The notes under the pieces are model-generated. The model saw only the letters and a list, made by a program, of their open reading frames with translations. It had not been told where the DNA came from and did no database searches. From assembly GCA_020724185.1 (NCBI GenBank), contig DYHL01000009.1, positions 1 through 24,140 of the forward strand: a DNA stretch of 24,140 bases, in the 5' to 3' direction. Positions 14,354 through 23,100 of the stretch are shown here, piece after piece. Made by a program: the position numbers and the translations under genes. The DNA is from Candidatus Nitrosymbiomonas sp. GTDB taxonomy: Bacteria; Sysuimicrobiota; Sysuimicrobiia; Sysuimicrobiales; Humicultoraceae. Position 1 is the first letter of the stretch. Each line of letters opens with the position of its first letter.

Positions 14354-16965
14354 GGTGCCACCGGATTCATCTCGTCCCAGTTAGGGCCGGCCTTGGCCTC
14401 GGCAATCAGCGGCACCGACAACGGATACGCCGCCTCCATCACGGCGCGGACCTGCTCCGCGACCATCACCGTGACTGGCTCGGGTACCTCGAACAGCAGC
14501 TCATCGTGGATCTGCAGGGTCATGCGCGCGCCGGGGAACGCCGGCAGCACCTGCCGGACGATCCCCAGCATCGCGAGTTTGATGATGTCGGCGCTGGACC
14601 CCTGGATTGGCGTGTTGATAGCCACCCGCTCGGCGGCCTCGCGCACGGCGCGGTTGCGGCTCTGCAGGTCGGGCAGGTACCGCCGGCGGTTCAGCACCGT
14701 GGTAACGAAACCGTCCTGGCGGGCCTCCTCCACGATGCGCAGCATGTACTCCCGCACCTTGGGGAATCGGGCGTAGTAGAGACCAATGAAGCTGCGCGCC
14801 TCCTCGCGGGGGATGCCGAGCTGGCCAGCCAGGCCGTGCTCGCTCATGCCGTAGGCGACGCCGAACACGATGGCCTTGGCGCGGCGCCGCAGCTCAGGGG
14901 TAACCGCGCCGCGCGCAATGCCGAAGACCTCGGCCGCCGTGACCGCGTGGATGTCCTCGCCCCGGTCGAAGGCGTCCACCAGGCCCGGGTCGCGGGTGAT
15001 GTGCGCCAGCACCCTCAGGTCAATCTGCGAATAGTCCACGCTGAGGAGCAGCCACCCGGGTGGCGCGATTATCGCGCGGCGGATCCTGCGGCCCTCTTCT
15101 GTGCGGATCGGCAGGTTCTGTAGATTTGGCTGCTCGGTGATCACGCGGCCGGTGGCGGCCAGCGTCTGATTGAACGTGGTGTGCACCCGTCCGGTCCTCG
15201 GATCGGCCAGGCGGGGCAGAACATCCACGTAGGTTGACTTCAGCTTGCTCAACTCGCGGTGCGTCACGATCTTCGCCACGACCTCGTGCCGGGGCGCCAG
15301 ACTTTCCAGCACCTCGGCATCGGTGGAGAAACCGGTCTTCGTGCGCTTGAGCGGCGGAAGTTGCAGTTTCTCAAAGAGCACGAACGCAAGTTGCTTGGGG
15401 GAGCCCAGGTTGAACTCGGTGCCCGCCTGTGCGTAGATCTCGGCGGCCAGCGCGTTCAGCCGGGCAGACAACTCCTCCCCAAGCGCGGCCAGGTATGGGA
15501 GGTCCGCGGCGACGCCGTCCTTCTCCATTGCCGCCAGCACCCCGGCCAGAGGCACCTCGACGTCGCGGAACAGACCGTCCACGCCCCGCTCGCGCATGCG
15601 CTCATCGAGCACGGGTCGCAGCCGCAGCAGGGCGGCAGCGGCCTCAGCGACTGAGACACCTGCACCGGGATCGAGGACGAGGTCAGAGCCGGCGTCAGGG
15701 TAAGGCCCTGGCAGGTCCTCCCCCAGGAACTCCCGGGCCGTGGCGGCCAGCGTGTGCGTCCGCCTGCCCGGGTTGATCAAGTACGATGCTATGGCGACAT
15801 CGAAGTCAAAGCCCGCCGGCACCATGCCTTCACGGCCGAGGGCAAGCAGGTCGGCCTTCACGTCGGCGCTCACCTTGCACACCGCGGGGTCTTCCAGGAC
15901 CGCGGCAACCGGCGCCGGGATGCCGCTGTCCAACGGCAGCCAGGCCGTGCGGCCAGGGACTGCCACGCCCACCGCCCGCAGTTGGGCCACGAGCGGATGC
16001 CCATCACCCCGCAGGAACGCCACGCCAATCTCGCCGGCGGCGCGCGTCCACGCCGCGACCTCGTCGGGTGTCGCGGCGGCGGACTCGTCGGCCGCCGTGC
16101 GGGGGCGCAGCCGTTGGAGGAATCCTCGAAACTCCAGGTCCTGGAACAGCGCCTCGAGGCGGCCGCCGTCCGGTTCGCTGCGGCGGAGCGCCTCCAGATC
16201 AACCTCGACGGGTGCATCGGTGACGATCGTCGCAAGTTGCTTGCTCAGCATGACCTGGTCTCTTGCGGCTTCCAGGGCCGCGCGGATCTTGGCCGGCGCT
16301 TCGCCCAGACGATCAAGCAGCGCCTCCACGCAGCCGAACTGCCCTATCAGCGCGCTCGCGGTCTTCTCGCCTATGCCTGGCACGCCCGGGATGTTGTCGC
16401 TTGCGTCACCCCGCAAGCTCTTGTAGTCCACAAGCCGCGGCGGATCGAACCCAAAGCGCTCACGCACCCGCTGCTCGTCGTAGACAACCGCCTCGGAGGC
16501 GCCCCGGCCGGTGACCATCACGCGGGTGTGGCTGTCCACGAGCTGCAGGGTGTCGAGGTCCCCGCTGACCACCAACACCTCGACGCCCTCGGATGCGGCC
16601 CGCCGTGCGATCGTGGCGATCACGTCCTCGGCCTCGAACCCTTCCGCCTCGACGACAGGTATCCGCAGCGCTTCAAGCACCTGCTTGCTCAAACCGATCT
16701 GCGGCCGCAGGTCATCGGGCATCGCTTCCCGGTGGGCCTTGTACTCGGCGTACTGCTCGTGGCGGAATGTCGGACCCGGCCGATCGAATGCAGCGGCGAT
16801 GTAGTCCGGGTGTTCTTCCTCGAGGACTTTGAGGACCATGGCCGTGAGGCCGTAGACCGCGTTGGTAGGCCGGCCGTCACGGGTCGTCAGGTAGGGCAGC
16901 GCGAAGAATGCGCGGTAGATGAGGCCGTTGCTATCCAGGAGCACCAGCTTCTCGCGCACCAACAT
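14350..16965 (-). CDS. polA: DNA polymerase I
   Basis: PolA removes RNA primers and fills repair gaps, including those left by UvrABC. The protein has about 871 residues from ATG 16965 (a GTG at 16968 is adjacent). The N-terminal 5'-3' nuclease is intact (LLDSNGLIYRAFFALP, AAFDRPGPTFRHEQY, VSGDLDTLQL, SLRGDASDNIPGVPGIGEKTA). The middle domain keeps the 3'-5' exonuclease fold but lacks the catalytic acidic residues: no DxE at Exo I, and Exo III reads SVAEAAAALL. Proofreading is therefore probably absent, as in Taq. Polymerase motifs are complete: A DYSQIDLR (Asp644), B RRRAKAIVFGVAYG and C IHDELLFEVPE (Asp821). The O-helix position that sets dideoxy discrimination is Phe. The start lies 8 bp after the anti-sigma gene stop; the 3' end overlaps coaE. 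Confidence 0.98.
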   Translation of the reverse strand: MLVREKLVLLDSNGLIYRAFFALPYLTTRDGRPTNAVYGLTAMVLKVLEEEHPDYIAAAFDRPGPTFRHEQYAEYKAHREAMPDDLRPQIGLSKQVLEALRIPVVEAEGFEAEDVIATIARRAASEGVEVLVVSGDLDTLQLVDSHTRVMVTGRGASEAVVYDEQRVRERFGFDPPRLVDYKSLRGDASDNIPGVPGIGEKTASALIGQFGCVEALLDRLGEAPAKIRAALEAARDQVMLSKQLATIVTDAPVEVDLEALRRSEPDGGRLEALFQDLEFRGFLQRLRPRTAADESAAATPDEVAAWTRAAGEIGVAFLRGDGHPLVAQLRAVGVAVPGRTAWLPLDSGIPAPVAAVLEDPAVCKVSADVKADLLALGREGMVPAGFDFDVAIASYLINPGRRTHTLAATAREFLGEDLPGPYPDAGSDLVLDPGAGVSVAEAAAALLRLRPVLDERMRERGVDGLFRDVEVPLAGVLAAMEKDGVAADLPYLAALGEELSARLNALAAEIYAQAGTEFNLGSPKQLAFVLFEKLQLPPLKRTKTGFSTDAEVLESLAPRHEVVAKIVTHRELSKLKSTYVDVLPRLADPRTGRVHTTFNQTLAATGRVITEQPNLQNLPIRTEEGRRIRRAIIAPPGWLLLSVDYSQIDLRVLAHITRDPGLVDAFDRGEDIHAVTAAEVFGIARGAVTPELRRRAKAIVFGVAYGMSEHGLAGQLGIPREEARSFIGLYYARFPKVREYMLRIVEEARQDGFVTTVLNRRRYLPDLQSRNRAVREAAERVAINTPIQGSSADIIKLAMLGIVRQVLPAFPGARMTLQIHDELLFEVPEPVTVMVAEQVRAVMEAAYPLSVPLIAEAKAGPNWDEMNPVAP

Positions 16966-16973
16966 CACCGCTC

Positions 16974-18137
16974 TCAGGGAATCCTATCGGCCCGGCGAAA
17001 GCCCCGGCGCAGCAACCACCATGCCAACGCGCCCAGCAGGGCTACGGGCAGCAGCGCGGCCGCGAGCGCCACAAGCGATTCGGCGGCGCCCAGCATCTGC
17101 CGGACGGTGTTCAGAAACGCCGTCCTGACGCGCTCCAGCGTCTGCTTGAAATCCCAGAGGGCGCCCTCCGACTTCTTCGGCTTCTGGCTCACCTCGGCCT
17201 GCACCGTGGCCAGGTCCACTTTGTTGGCCAGGAAGCGCAGGCGGCCGGTCAGGCGCTCGATCTCGCCGCGTACTCGGGCCACCTCGCCCTCGATGGCCAG
17301 CAGGTCGGGGATCTTGGTGGCGCGGTCCATGAGCGCCAGCAGCCGTGCCTCCTGGCGCGCCAGATTGCGCACGCGGGCTTCCAGGTCAATGAACTCCTCG
17401 GTTACGTCCTGGCCGCTGATCTGCCGGCGCTTCACAGTGCCCAGCTTCTCGACCTGCGCCACCACCTCGCTGAAGCGGGCCGCGGGCACACGCAGGACAA
17501 ACGTGCCGCGTGGGACTCCGTCTTCATCCGAGAACGAGGAGTCGGCCACAAACCCGCCGGCGCCTTCCGCGATGGCAAACAGGCGGCTGGCAGCCGCGTC
17601 GAACCGCTCGACCTCGATCGCCATCTGACCGGTCCGGATGACCCGGCGCATGGAAACGGGCTCACCGGGCCCTGCAGATGGGGGAACCGCCTGCGCCAAG
17701 GTGCGCGCACCCTCACCGACCTTCGAGACGTCCAGCGCGAGCTCCGGCATCCTGACCCGCGTGGCGCCGCCGGGCACCCCTGCTTCGCGCAACAGGTTGA
17801 CCGCGAAGACCCCCACCATCACCACGGCCGCGGCCGCGGTGACGGTCCGCCAGGACCAGCTCCTCCACGATAGAGCCGCCCGCAGACGCGTCCACGGTGA
17901 GTGCTGCGTTGCCTGGGCGAGCCGCTCTATTCGGCGGCGCACCTCGGCGGAAAATCCCTCTGGTGCCTTCATCGGTTCCACCTCCTGGAGCAGGGTAACG
18001 GTCGTGCGCAGTTGCGCCAGTTCCTCCCGGCAGGAGGAGCAGCCTTCAAGGTGCGCCTCCACCTGCACGGCCTCACGATCCGGCAGCGCGCCGTCGAGGA
18101 GCGCCGAGAGCCGGGCACGTGCTTCCTCGTGGGTCAT
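16974..18137 (-). CDS. ZAS anti-sigma factor fused to a DUF4349 domain
   Basis: A 387-residue membrane protein, probably the regulator of the ECF sigma factor encoded 7 bp upstream. Residues 1-55 form a zinc-binding anti-sigma domain with canonical spacing His29-x3-Cys33-x2-Cys36. A membrane helix follows (about 98-116, TAAAAVVMVGVFAVNLL). Residues 163-335 match DUF4349 (IRTGQMAIEVERFDAA, FVADSSFSD, RGTFVLRVPAARFSEV, then a long amphipathic helix around EEFIDLEARVRNL and EGEVARVRGEIERLTGRL). A second hydrophobic segment lies near 355-380. ATG 18137 follows GAGGG by 4 nt, better than an upstream TTG at 18164. DUF4349 normally occurs in lipoproteins or membrane proteins; here it would sit outside the membrane as a sensor. 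That role is inferred. Confidence 0.9.
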   Translation of the reverse strand: MTHEEARARLSALLDGALPDREAVQVEAHLEGCSSCREELAQLRTTVTLLQEVEPMKAPEGFSAEVRRRIERLAQATQHSPWTRLRAALSWRSWSWRTVTAAAAVVMVGVFAVNLLREAGVPGGATRVRMPELALDVSKVGEGARTLAQAVPPSAGPGEPVSMRRVIRTGQMAIEVERFDAAASRLFAIAEGAGGFVADSSFSDEDGVPRGTFVLRVPAARFSEVVAQVEKLGTVKRRQISGQDVTEEFIDLEARVRNLARQEARLLALMDRATKIPDLLAIEGEVARVRGEIERLTGRLRFLANKVDLATVQAEVSQKPKKSEGALWDFKQTLERVRTAFLNTVRQMLGAAESLVALAAALLPVALLGALAWWLLRRGFRRADRIP

Positions 18138-18144
18138 CGGTCCC

Positions 18145-18690
18145 TCACCCCTCGGCACTGACAAGATCCGTCAACTGCGCGCGCATGGCCTCACGGCCCC
18201 GGGCCAGGCGCGACCGCACCGTCCCCAGCGGAACTTGAAGGATGCGTGCGATCTCGCCGTAGGCCAACCCCTGCAGATCGCGCAGCACCACGGCGGTGCG
18301 GTACTCCACCGTCAGATGGCCCAGCGCCGCGTGCACGCGCCGGGTGATCTCCCGACGGTCTACCACGGCTTCAAGGTTGTCGCCGGCCGGGACCTCGGGG
18401 TGTAGCTCCCCGTGCGTGGACGCCGGCCGTCGACGTACCAGGTCGAGCGCCGCGTTCGTCGCGATGCGGTGCAGCCAGGTCGAGAACGCGGCGTCCTCGC
18501 GATACCTGGGCAGGGCCTGATAGGCGCGCACGAAGGCGTCCTGCGCGGCATCGGAGGCATCCTCGCGGTTCCCGGTTATCCGGTAGGCCAGGTTGTAGAT
18601 CCGATCCTGGTGGAGACGGACGAGCAGATCGAACGCTTCGATCTCGCCGGAGCGGGAGCGGCTGATTAGATCACGTTCGTCGAAGGTCAC
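18145..18690 (-). CDS. ECF-family RNA polymerase sigma factor
   Basis: A 181-residue group IV sigma factor. Region 2 spans about residues 22-88 (LAYRITGNREDASDAAQDAF, FSTWLHRIATNAALDLVRRR) and region 4 about 120-175 (LGHLTVEYRTAVVLRDLQG, YGEIARILQVPLGTVRSRL). Region 3 and 1.1 are absent, as expected. The start is a GTG at 18690 with GAGGAG 6 nt upstream. An ECF-type promoter lies just upstream, suggesting positive autoregulation. The next gene encodes a ZAS anti-sigma protein, and polA and coaE follow without a break, so activation should raise their expression too. Confidence 0.97.
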   Translation of the reverse strand: MTFDERDLISRSRSGEIEAFDLLVRLHQDRIYNLAYRITGNREDASDAAQDAFVRAYQALPRYREDAAFSTWLHRIATNAALDLVRRRPASTHGELHPEVPAGDNLEAVVDRREITRRVHAALGHLTVEYRTAVVLRDLQGLAYGEIARILQVPLGTVRSRLARGREAMRAQLTDLVSAEG

Positions 18691-18710
18691 CCAGGTCTCC
18701 TCGCATACAC

Positions 18711-18739
18711 CCTGTCATCCCGTTAGACGGGAATGCAGG
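18711..18739. repeat. Imperfect 29-bp palindrome over the ECF -10 region
   Basis: The core CCCGT-TAG-ACGGG (18719-18731) is extended by TC/A pairs and by outer arms CCTG (18711-18714) and CAGG (18736-18739), with a two-position mismatch between them. The whole covers the proposed -10 box and transcription start of the sigma gene. It may be an operator, a leader hairpin, or one copy of a dispersed palindrome of the TCATCCCG...CGGGAATGCAGG style. Confidence 0.7.
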
Positions 18740-19140
18740 CGACAAGTTCCAGGTCTCTCGGCAGATGCCCGCTTTGAGTCGTGTTCCCCATCGCCATCGG
18801 GTGGGTTCCTCACGAACCGCGAAGCCCACTGGGTGGCGGAAGTCGCGGAGACCCCCGGTGAGAAACGGTTCGGCGATGTCGCGCTTGCGGAGAGGAATCG
18901 CACATAGAGACGATGGTAGAGGTACTCAGGCTTGAGTCTGGTGTGATACCGGTCGGTGTAGACCACGATGGAACCATCCCCGTCCAAGTGGCCGCGTATG
19001 AAGTCCGGGAAGAACTCGTCCGGAATCGACACCGCACCAATAGTGTATGTCTTCCGAGCAGTCAAGCCGATAGCGGTTAGCCAGTCTCAGAGCAGGCGAT
19101 CCAACTCCGAAACTCGCTATGTCGCAGAGTATTCACTCAT
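18715..19140 (-). pseudogene. Decayed LAGLIDADG homing-endonuclease-like gene
   Basis: Starting from ATG 19140, the frame reads MSEYSAT, a stop, RVSELDRLL, a second stop, then DWLTAIGLTARKTYTIG. It continues with VSIPDEFFPDFIRGHLDGDGS and an LYHRLYVRFLSAS segment. FIRGHLDGDGS is a LAGLIDADG motif, and the IGLT-RK, IPDEFF and SAS landmarks fit free-standing LAGLIDADG proteins of bacteria. After about 18880 the sequence no longer resembles the family, and the frame runs on to a stop at 18715 inside the sigma-gene promoter. Two in-frame stops and loss of the C-terminal half make it non-functional. Base composition falls to near 50-55% GC between 18900 and 19160, well below its neighbours, consistent with transferred DNA. 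No gene is intact in this roughly 500-bp stretch. Confidence 0.72.
18723..18750 (-). promoter_or_regulatory. ECF-type promoter of the sigma/anti-sigma/polA operon
   Basis: Minus strand: GGAACTT (18750-18744), a 16-nt spacer, then TCTAA (18727-18723). This closely matches the GGAACTT-N16-TCTGA type recognised by RpoE-like sigma factors. The expected start would leave a leader of about 26 nt before GTG 18690, enough to hold the GAGGAG site. Autoregulation is inferred. Confidence 0.65.
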
Positions 19141-19165
19141 AAAGATCGGCGCAGGTGGGAAAGTG

Positions 19166-19196
19166 AAAACCCCCGGCGCAAGCGACGCCGCGGGTT
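19166..19196 (-). terminator. Intrinsic terminator of tRNA-Leu(CAA)
   Basis: In the minus-strand transcript AACCC-G-CGGCG and CGCCG-G-GGGTT form a ten-pair stem with one mismatch and a 7-nt loop, followed by UUUUC after the stem begins to close. It lies 4 nt beyond the tRNA CCA end. Confidence 0.75.
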
Positions 19197-19199
19197 CAT

Positions 19200-19286
19200 T
19201 GGTGCCGGGGGCGGGACTCGAACCCGCACGGGGTTTCCCCCAACGGCTTTTGAGGCCGCCGTGTCAGCCTGTTCCACCACCCCGGC
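19200..19286 (-). tRNA. tRNA-Leu (anticodon CAA)
   Basis: An 87-nt class II tRNA with acceptor GCCGGGG/CCCCGGC, anticodon stem-loop GCGGC-CTCAAAA-GCCGT (anticodon CAA), a long variable arm, T arm GCGGG-TTCGAGT-CCCGC, discriminator A and encoded CCA. It is a solitary gene with its own promoter and terminator. Confidence 0.97.
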
Positions 19287-19314
19287 GCACCCAACCGCGC
19301 AACAACCAATGGGA

Positions 19315-19344
19315 ATCATAGCATCTTGGCCTGGCGGCGTTCAA
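19315..19344 (-). promoter_or_regulatory. Sigma-70-type promoter of tRNA-Leu(CAA)
   Basis: Minus strand: TTGAAC (19344-19339), an 18-nt spacer, then TATGAT (19320-19315) with TG one base upstream (TGCTATGAT). The tRNA 5' end is 28 nt downstream. It lies in the 99-bp gap after the DUF881 gene. Confidence 0.78.
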
Positions 19345-19385
19345 TTCGGCCGGCGCCGCGACGCCCCTGGCACAGCGCTGCCCTG

Positions 19386-20114
19386 CTACTCGGTGGGCTT
19401 GGAGTGCTCGAACTTGGGAACGCCCCTGTGGGCCGGCACGGCGAGATCTCCCTGCCGGCTGATCGTGATACCCATCCCCAGGGCCCGTAGGCCTTCCACC
19501 ATCCCGCCGCGGATGTTGAGCGCGCCCTCCAGCGCGGCTGGATCGCCCAGCGCCACGATCGTGAACGGGCCCGTGATCCGCGCCAGGTCAACCAGCACTG
19601 TCCCGCCAACCTGGGCAAAACCGGTCGTGGCAGCTACCCGCTGACCGTTTACAGCGACGGCCTCTGCGCCGGCTGCCCACAGTTCGTTGATGACGCTCAC
19701 CAGGTCCTGGAAGGTCACCACGACAGGGCTACTGCCCGCCGGGTTGCTCTTGGCGTCCTCCAGGCGCACGATGATCCCCGGCCCCTTCATCGGCTTCAGC
19801 CCGGCGAGCACGCGGAGACTCTCCAGTTCCTTGCTCATCGCCGCCGTCAGTGTACGGCCTTCGGCGGTGGCCCGCTCGTACTCCACAAGGCGCCGCTGCA
19901 TCTCACCGATCTCCCGCTCCAGCGCTATTCGCCCCTCGCGCTCCTGCCGCAGCAGCGTTGCCAGAGCGTACACGTTGCGGGTGGGCACCTCCGGCTGTGC
20001 GCTCAAGTATCGGCTGGCCCGGAACTGGACCACAAACAGGAACCCTATTCCTAGCAGCACCGCCGCCGCCACGACCTGTGGACCTCTTACACGCCTGAGG
20101 GGCCGCGCGCTCAT
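19386..20114 (-). CDS. DUF881 family membrane-anchored protein
   Basis: A protein of about 242 residues with a short basic N-terminus (MSARPLRRVRG), one membrane helix (about 13-31, VVAAAVLLGIGFLFVVQF), a coiled-coil-like stretch (about 50-95, LRQEREGRIALEREIGEMQR) and a DUF881 domain (GPGIIVRLEDAKSNPAG, VSVINELWAAGAEAVAVNGQR, ITGPFTIVALGDPAALEGAL). In Firmicutes and Actinobacteria such proteins (YlxW/YlxX type) sit in cell-division or surface-protein clusters; the biochemical role is unknown. I place the start at ATG 20114, overlapping the dnaE TGA (ATGA); an ATG at 20126 is also possible, and neither has a clear Shine-Dalgarno. Coupling to dnaE is unusual and suggests shared expression only. 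Confidence 0.93.
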   Translation of the reverse strand: MSARPLRRVRGPQVVAAAVLLGIGFLFVVQFRASRYLSAQPEVPTRNVYALATLLRQEREGRIALEREIGEMQRRLVEYERATAEGRTLTAAMSKELESLRVLAGLKPMKGPGIIVRLEDAKSNPAGSSPVVVTFQDLVSVINELWAAGAEAVAVNGQRVAATTGFAQVGGTVLVDLARITGPFTIVALGDPAALEGALNIRGGMVEGLRALGMGITISRQGDLAVPAHRGVPKFEHSKPTE

Positions 20115-23100
20115 TTCGGAATCCATGACGCGGTTCTCGGGCCCAGGAGTTTCTCGACCGCCTCGACGACCTGGGGCCCTGCCACAACGCTTATATCCCG
20201 AGCCTGCATCCGCACCTGTCGGCCCTCCGAGGCCACGGTCAGCAGCACCGGGCAGTCGCCGCCATGGCGGGCAAGCAGGTCCCGCAGACGGCGCAGCCCC
20301 TCCTCCCCGTGTCGGTCGGCGTCCACGAGCACGTGCAGCATCGCCTCGCTGGACGGACCGGCCACGAGCGGAAAGACGCCGTCGGCCAGCACCTTCACCT
20401 GCTGCTCGGAGGCGTCCAGGCGGCCGCGGACCACAACGATGGCGTCACGGCGTATCTCCGCGTGGCTCTGCTCGTAGGTCTTGGGGAACACGATTACCTC
20501 TGCGCTGCCGGTGGAATCCTCCAGCGTCATGAAGGCCATGGCAGCCCCGTTCTTGGTGGTGGTGCGCTTCAGGGCCGTGATCATCCCTCCGATGGCCACG
20601 TCGCTCCGATCGCGCATCTCTGGCAGTTGGGCGATGGTAGCCGTTACCCGCGCGGCCAGCGCGTCGCGGACGTGGGTCAGGGGATGGTCCGAAACGTACA
20701 TGCCGAGCATGTCGCGCTCCATCGCCAGGAGATCGGTCTTGGAGAACTCCTCGACCTCGACCGGCCGCGTTCCCACAGGAGCCGGCGGCGCGGCTTCGCC
20801 CGCGTCGAAGAGCCCGGTCTGTGCCCCTGCCCGTGCCTGACGCTGGCCGCCGGCCAGGGCGGCTTCGACCTGCCGCAGCATCGAGGCGCGCGTGCGGCCG
20901 AGTGAGTCAAGGGCGCCGGCCTTCGTCAGACTCTCCAGCACCCGCCGGTTTACCACGCGACCGTCCACGCGCGTCACGAGGCCCTCGAGGGAAGTGAACG
21001 GGCCCCCCTCCGTGCGCGCCCGCACGATGGCCTCGACCGCGCTACCGCCGACGTGCTTGATCGCGGCGAGGCCGAACCGGATCGCGCCCCCGGCCACGGT
21101 GAAGGTGTCCGCCGACTCGTTCACGTCCGGGGGCAGCACGCGGATGCCCATGCGCTCGCACTCGGAAACCGCGGCCGCGACCTTTGCCATCCAGTCCTGT
21201 CCCTGCGCCTCGGTGGTCATCACCGCGGCCATGTACTCGGCGGGGAAGTTGGACTTGAGGTACGCGGTCTGGTAGGCGATCAACCCGTAGCACGCCGCGT
21301 GCGCTCGGTTGAAGCCGTAGCGGGCGAACGGCTCGAACAGCTCCCAGATCGCCTCGGCTGTGCGCTTGGGCACGCCCTTCTTGCGCGCCCCGGCGAGGAA
21401 CTTCTCGCGGTGGGCGGCGAGCTTGTCGGCGATCTTCTTGCCAACCGCATAGCGCAGCGTGTCAGCCTCGGCAAGCGTGTAGCTGGCGACGGCCTGAGCA
21501 ACGGCCATGACGTCTTCCTGATACACCATGACGCCATACGTATCGGCCAACACCTCGGTCATCAGCGGGTGTAGCGTGGTGATCTTCTCCTGGCCGTGCT
21601 TGCGGCGGATGTAGGATGGGATGTTGGCCATCGGCCCGGGCCGGAACAGGGCCACCATAGCCATGATGTCCTCGATCCGGGTGGGCCTCAGATCCTTGAG
21701 GTGACGGGTCATGCCCGCGCCTTCGAGCTGGAAGATACCCACGGTCTCGCCCCGCGACAGCAGATCGAAGGTGGCCCGATCGTCGAGGGGAATGGCCTTG
21801 AGGTCAATCCGAACCCCTCGCACCTGTTCGATGATCTTGAGGGCCCGGTCCAGGATGGCCAGGTAGGAGAGACCCAGGAAATCCACCTTGAGCAGGCCGA
21901 TCTGTTCAACGGCCCCCATGTCGTACTGGGTCATCACCAGGTCGCCCTTGGTGGCCCGCTGCAGCGGCACGAGATCAATCAGTGGATCGCGCGAGATGAT
22001 CACGCCGGCCGCGTGCGTGCTGGCGTGGCGGGCCACGCCCTCCAGCTTCTGGGCCAGCCCGAGCAGGCGGCCTACCGCCGGCGTCTCCTCCGAAGAGCGG
22101 CGCAGTTCGGGGTCAGCCCGCAGGGCCTCGTCGAGCGCCGCGTTGAAGGGAATCATCTTGGCGATCCGATCCACGTCCGAGTACGGCAGCCCCATCACAC
22201 GGCCGATGTCCCGGACCGCCTGGCGGGCGCCCATCGTCCCGAAGGTGATGATCTGCGCCACGTGGTCGGCGCCGTACTTGTCGATCACGTACCGTATGAC
22301 CTCGTCGCGCCGGCTGTCCATGAAGTCCACGTCAATGTCCGGCATCGTGTACCGTTCGAGGTTGAGAAACCGCTCGAACGGAAGCCGGTAGTGAAGCGGA
22401 TCCACATCGGTTACGCCCAGCGTGTAGAGCACCAGGCTGCCGGCAGCCGATCCGCGGACCGTGGTCAATATGCCCCGGCGCCGGGCAAACGAAACGAAGT
22501 CCCAGACGATGAGGAAGTAGGCGGCGTAGCCCATCAGCGCGATCACGCGCAGCTCCTCGTCCAGGCGCGCGCGCTGCGCCTGGGTGGGCTGGCCGTACAG
22601 GCGGTGGAGACCCTCCTCGCAGAGCCGCCGGAGGTAGGTATCAGGCGTCTCGCCTTCAGGCACCGGGAAGTACGGGAGCTTGAGCTTCCCCAGCTCCAGT
22701 TCCAACCCAACGCGGCCAGCGATCTCCAGCGGCGCGCGCAAGGCCTGGCCCAGGTCCGGGAACCGCGCCGCCATCTCTGAGGCGCTCTTCAGGTAGAACT
22801 CAGGGGTATCGCCCATCCTGGGCTTGTCCGTGGCTGAGAGCGCCACGTTCATCTGGACGCACATCAGCGCGTCCTGCGCCTCGGCCTCGTCGCGGCGCAC
22901 GTAGTGGACGTCGTTCGTCGCAATCAGCGGCAGGTCCAGATCGGCGGCCAGACGGAGCATGCCCCGGATGTTGACCTGCTGCTCCGGGAGGCCGTGGTCC
23001 TGCACCTCCAGGTAGTAGTTGCCCGGACCCAGTATCTCGCGGTAGGCAGCGGCTGCCTCGCGGGCCGCGGCGTAGTCGTCACGGATGAGCGCGCGCGTGA

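Noticed and set aside
18715..18880. Frameshifted C-terminal half of the LAGLIDADG protein
   Set aside because: I read the other two frames after the SAS segment; the one long enough (beginning RDIAEPFLTGG) shows no family resemblance, so I treat the end as lost or replaced rather than frameshifted.
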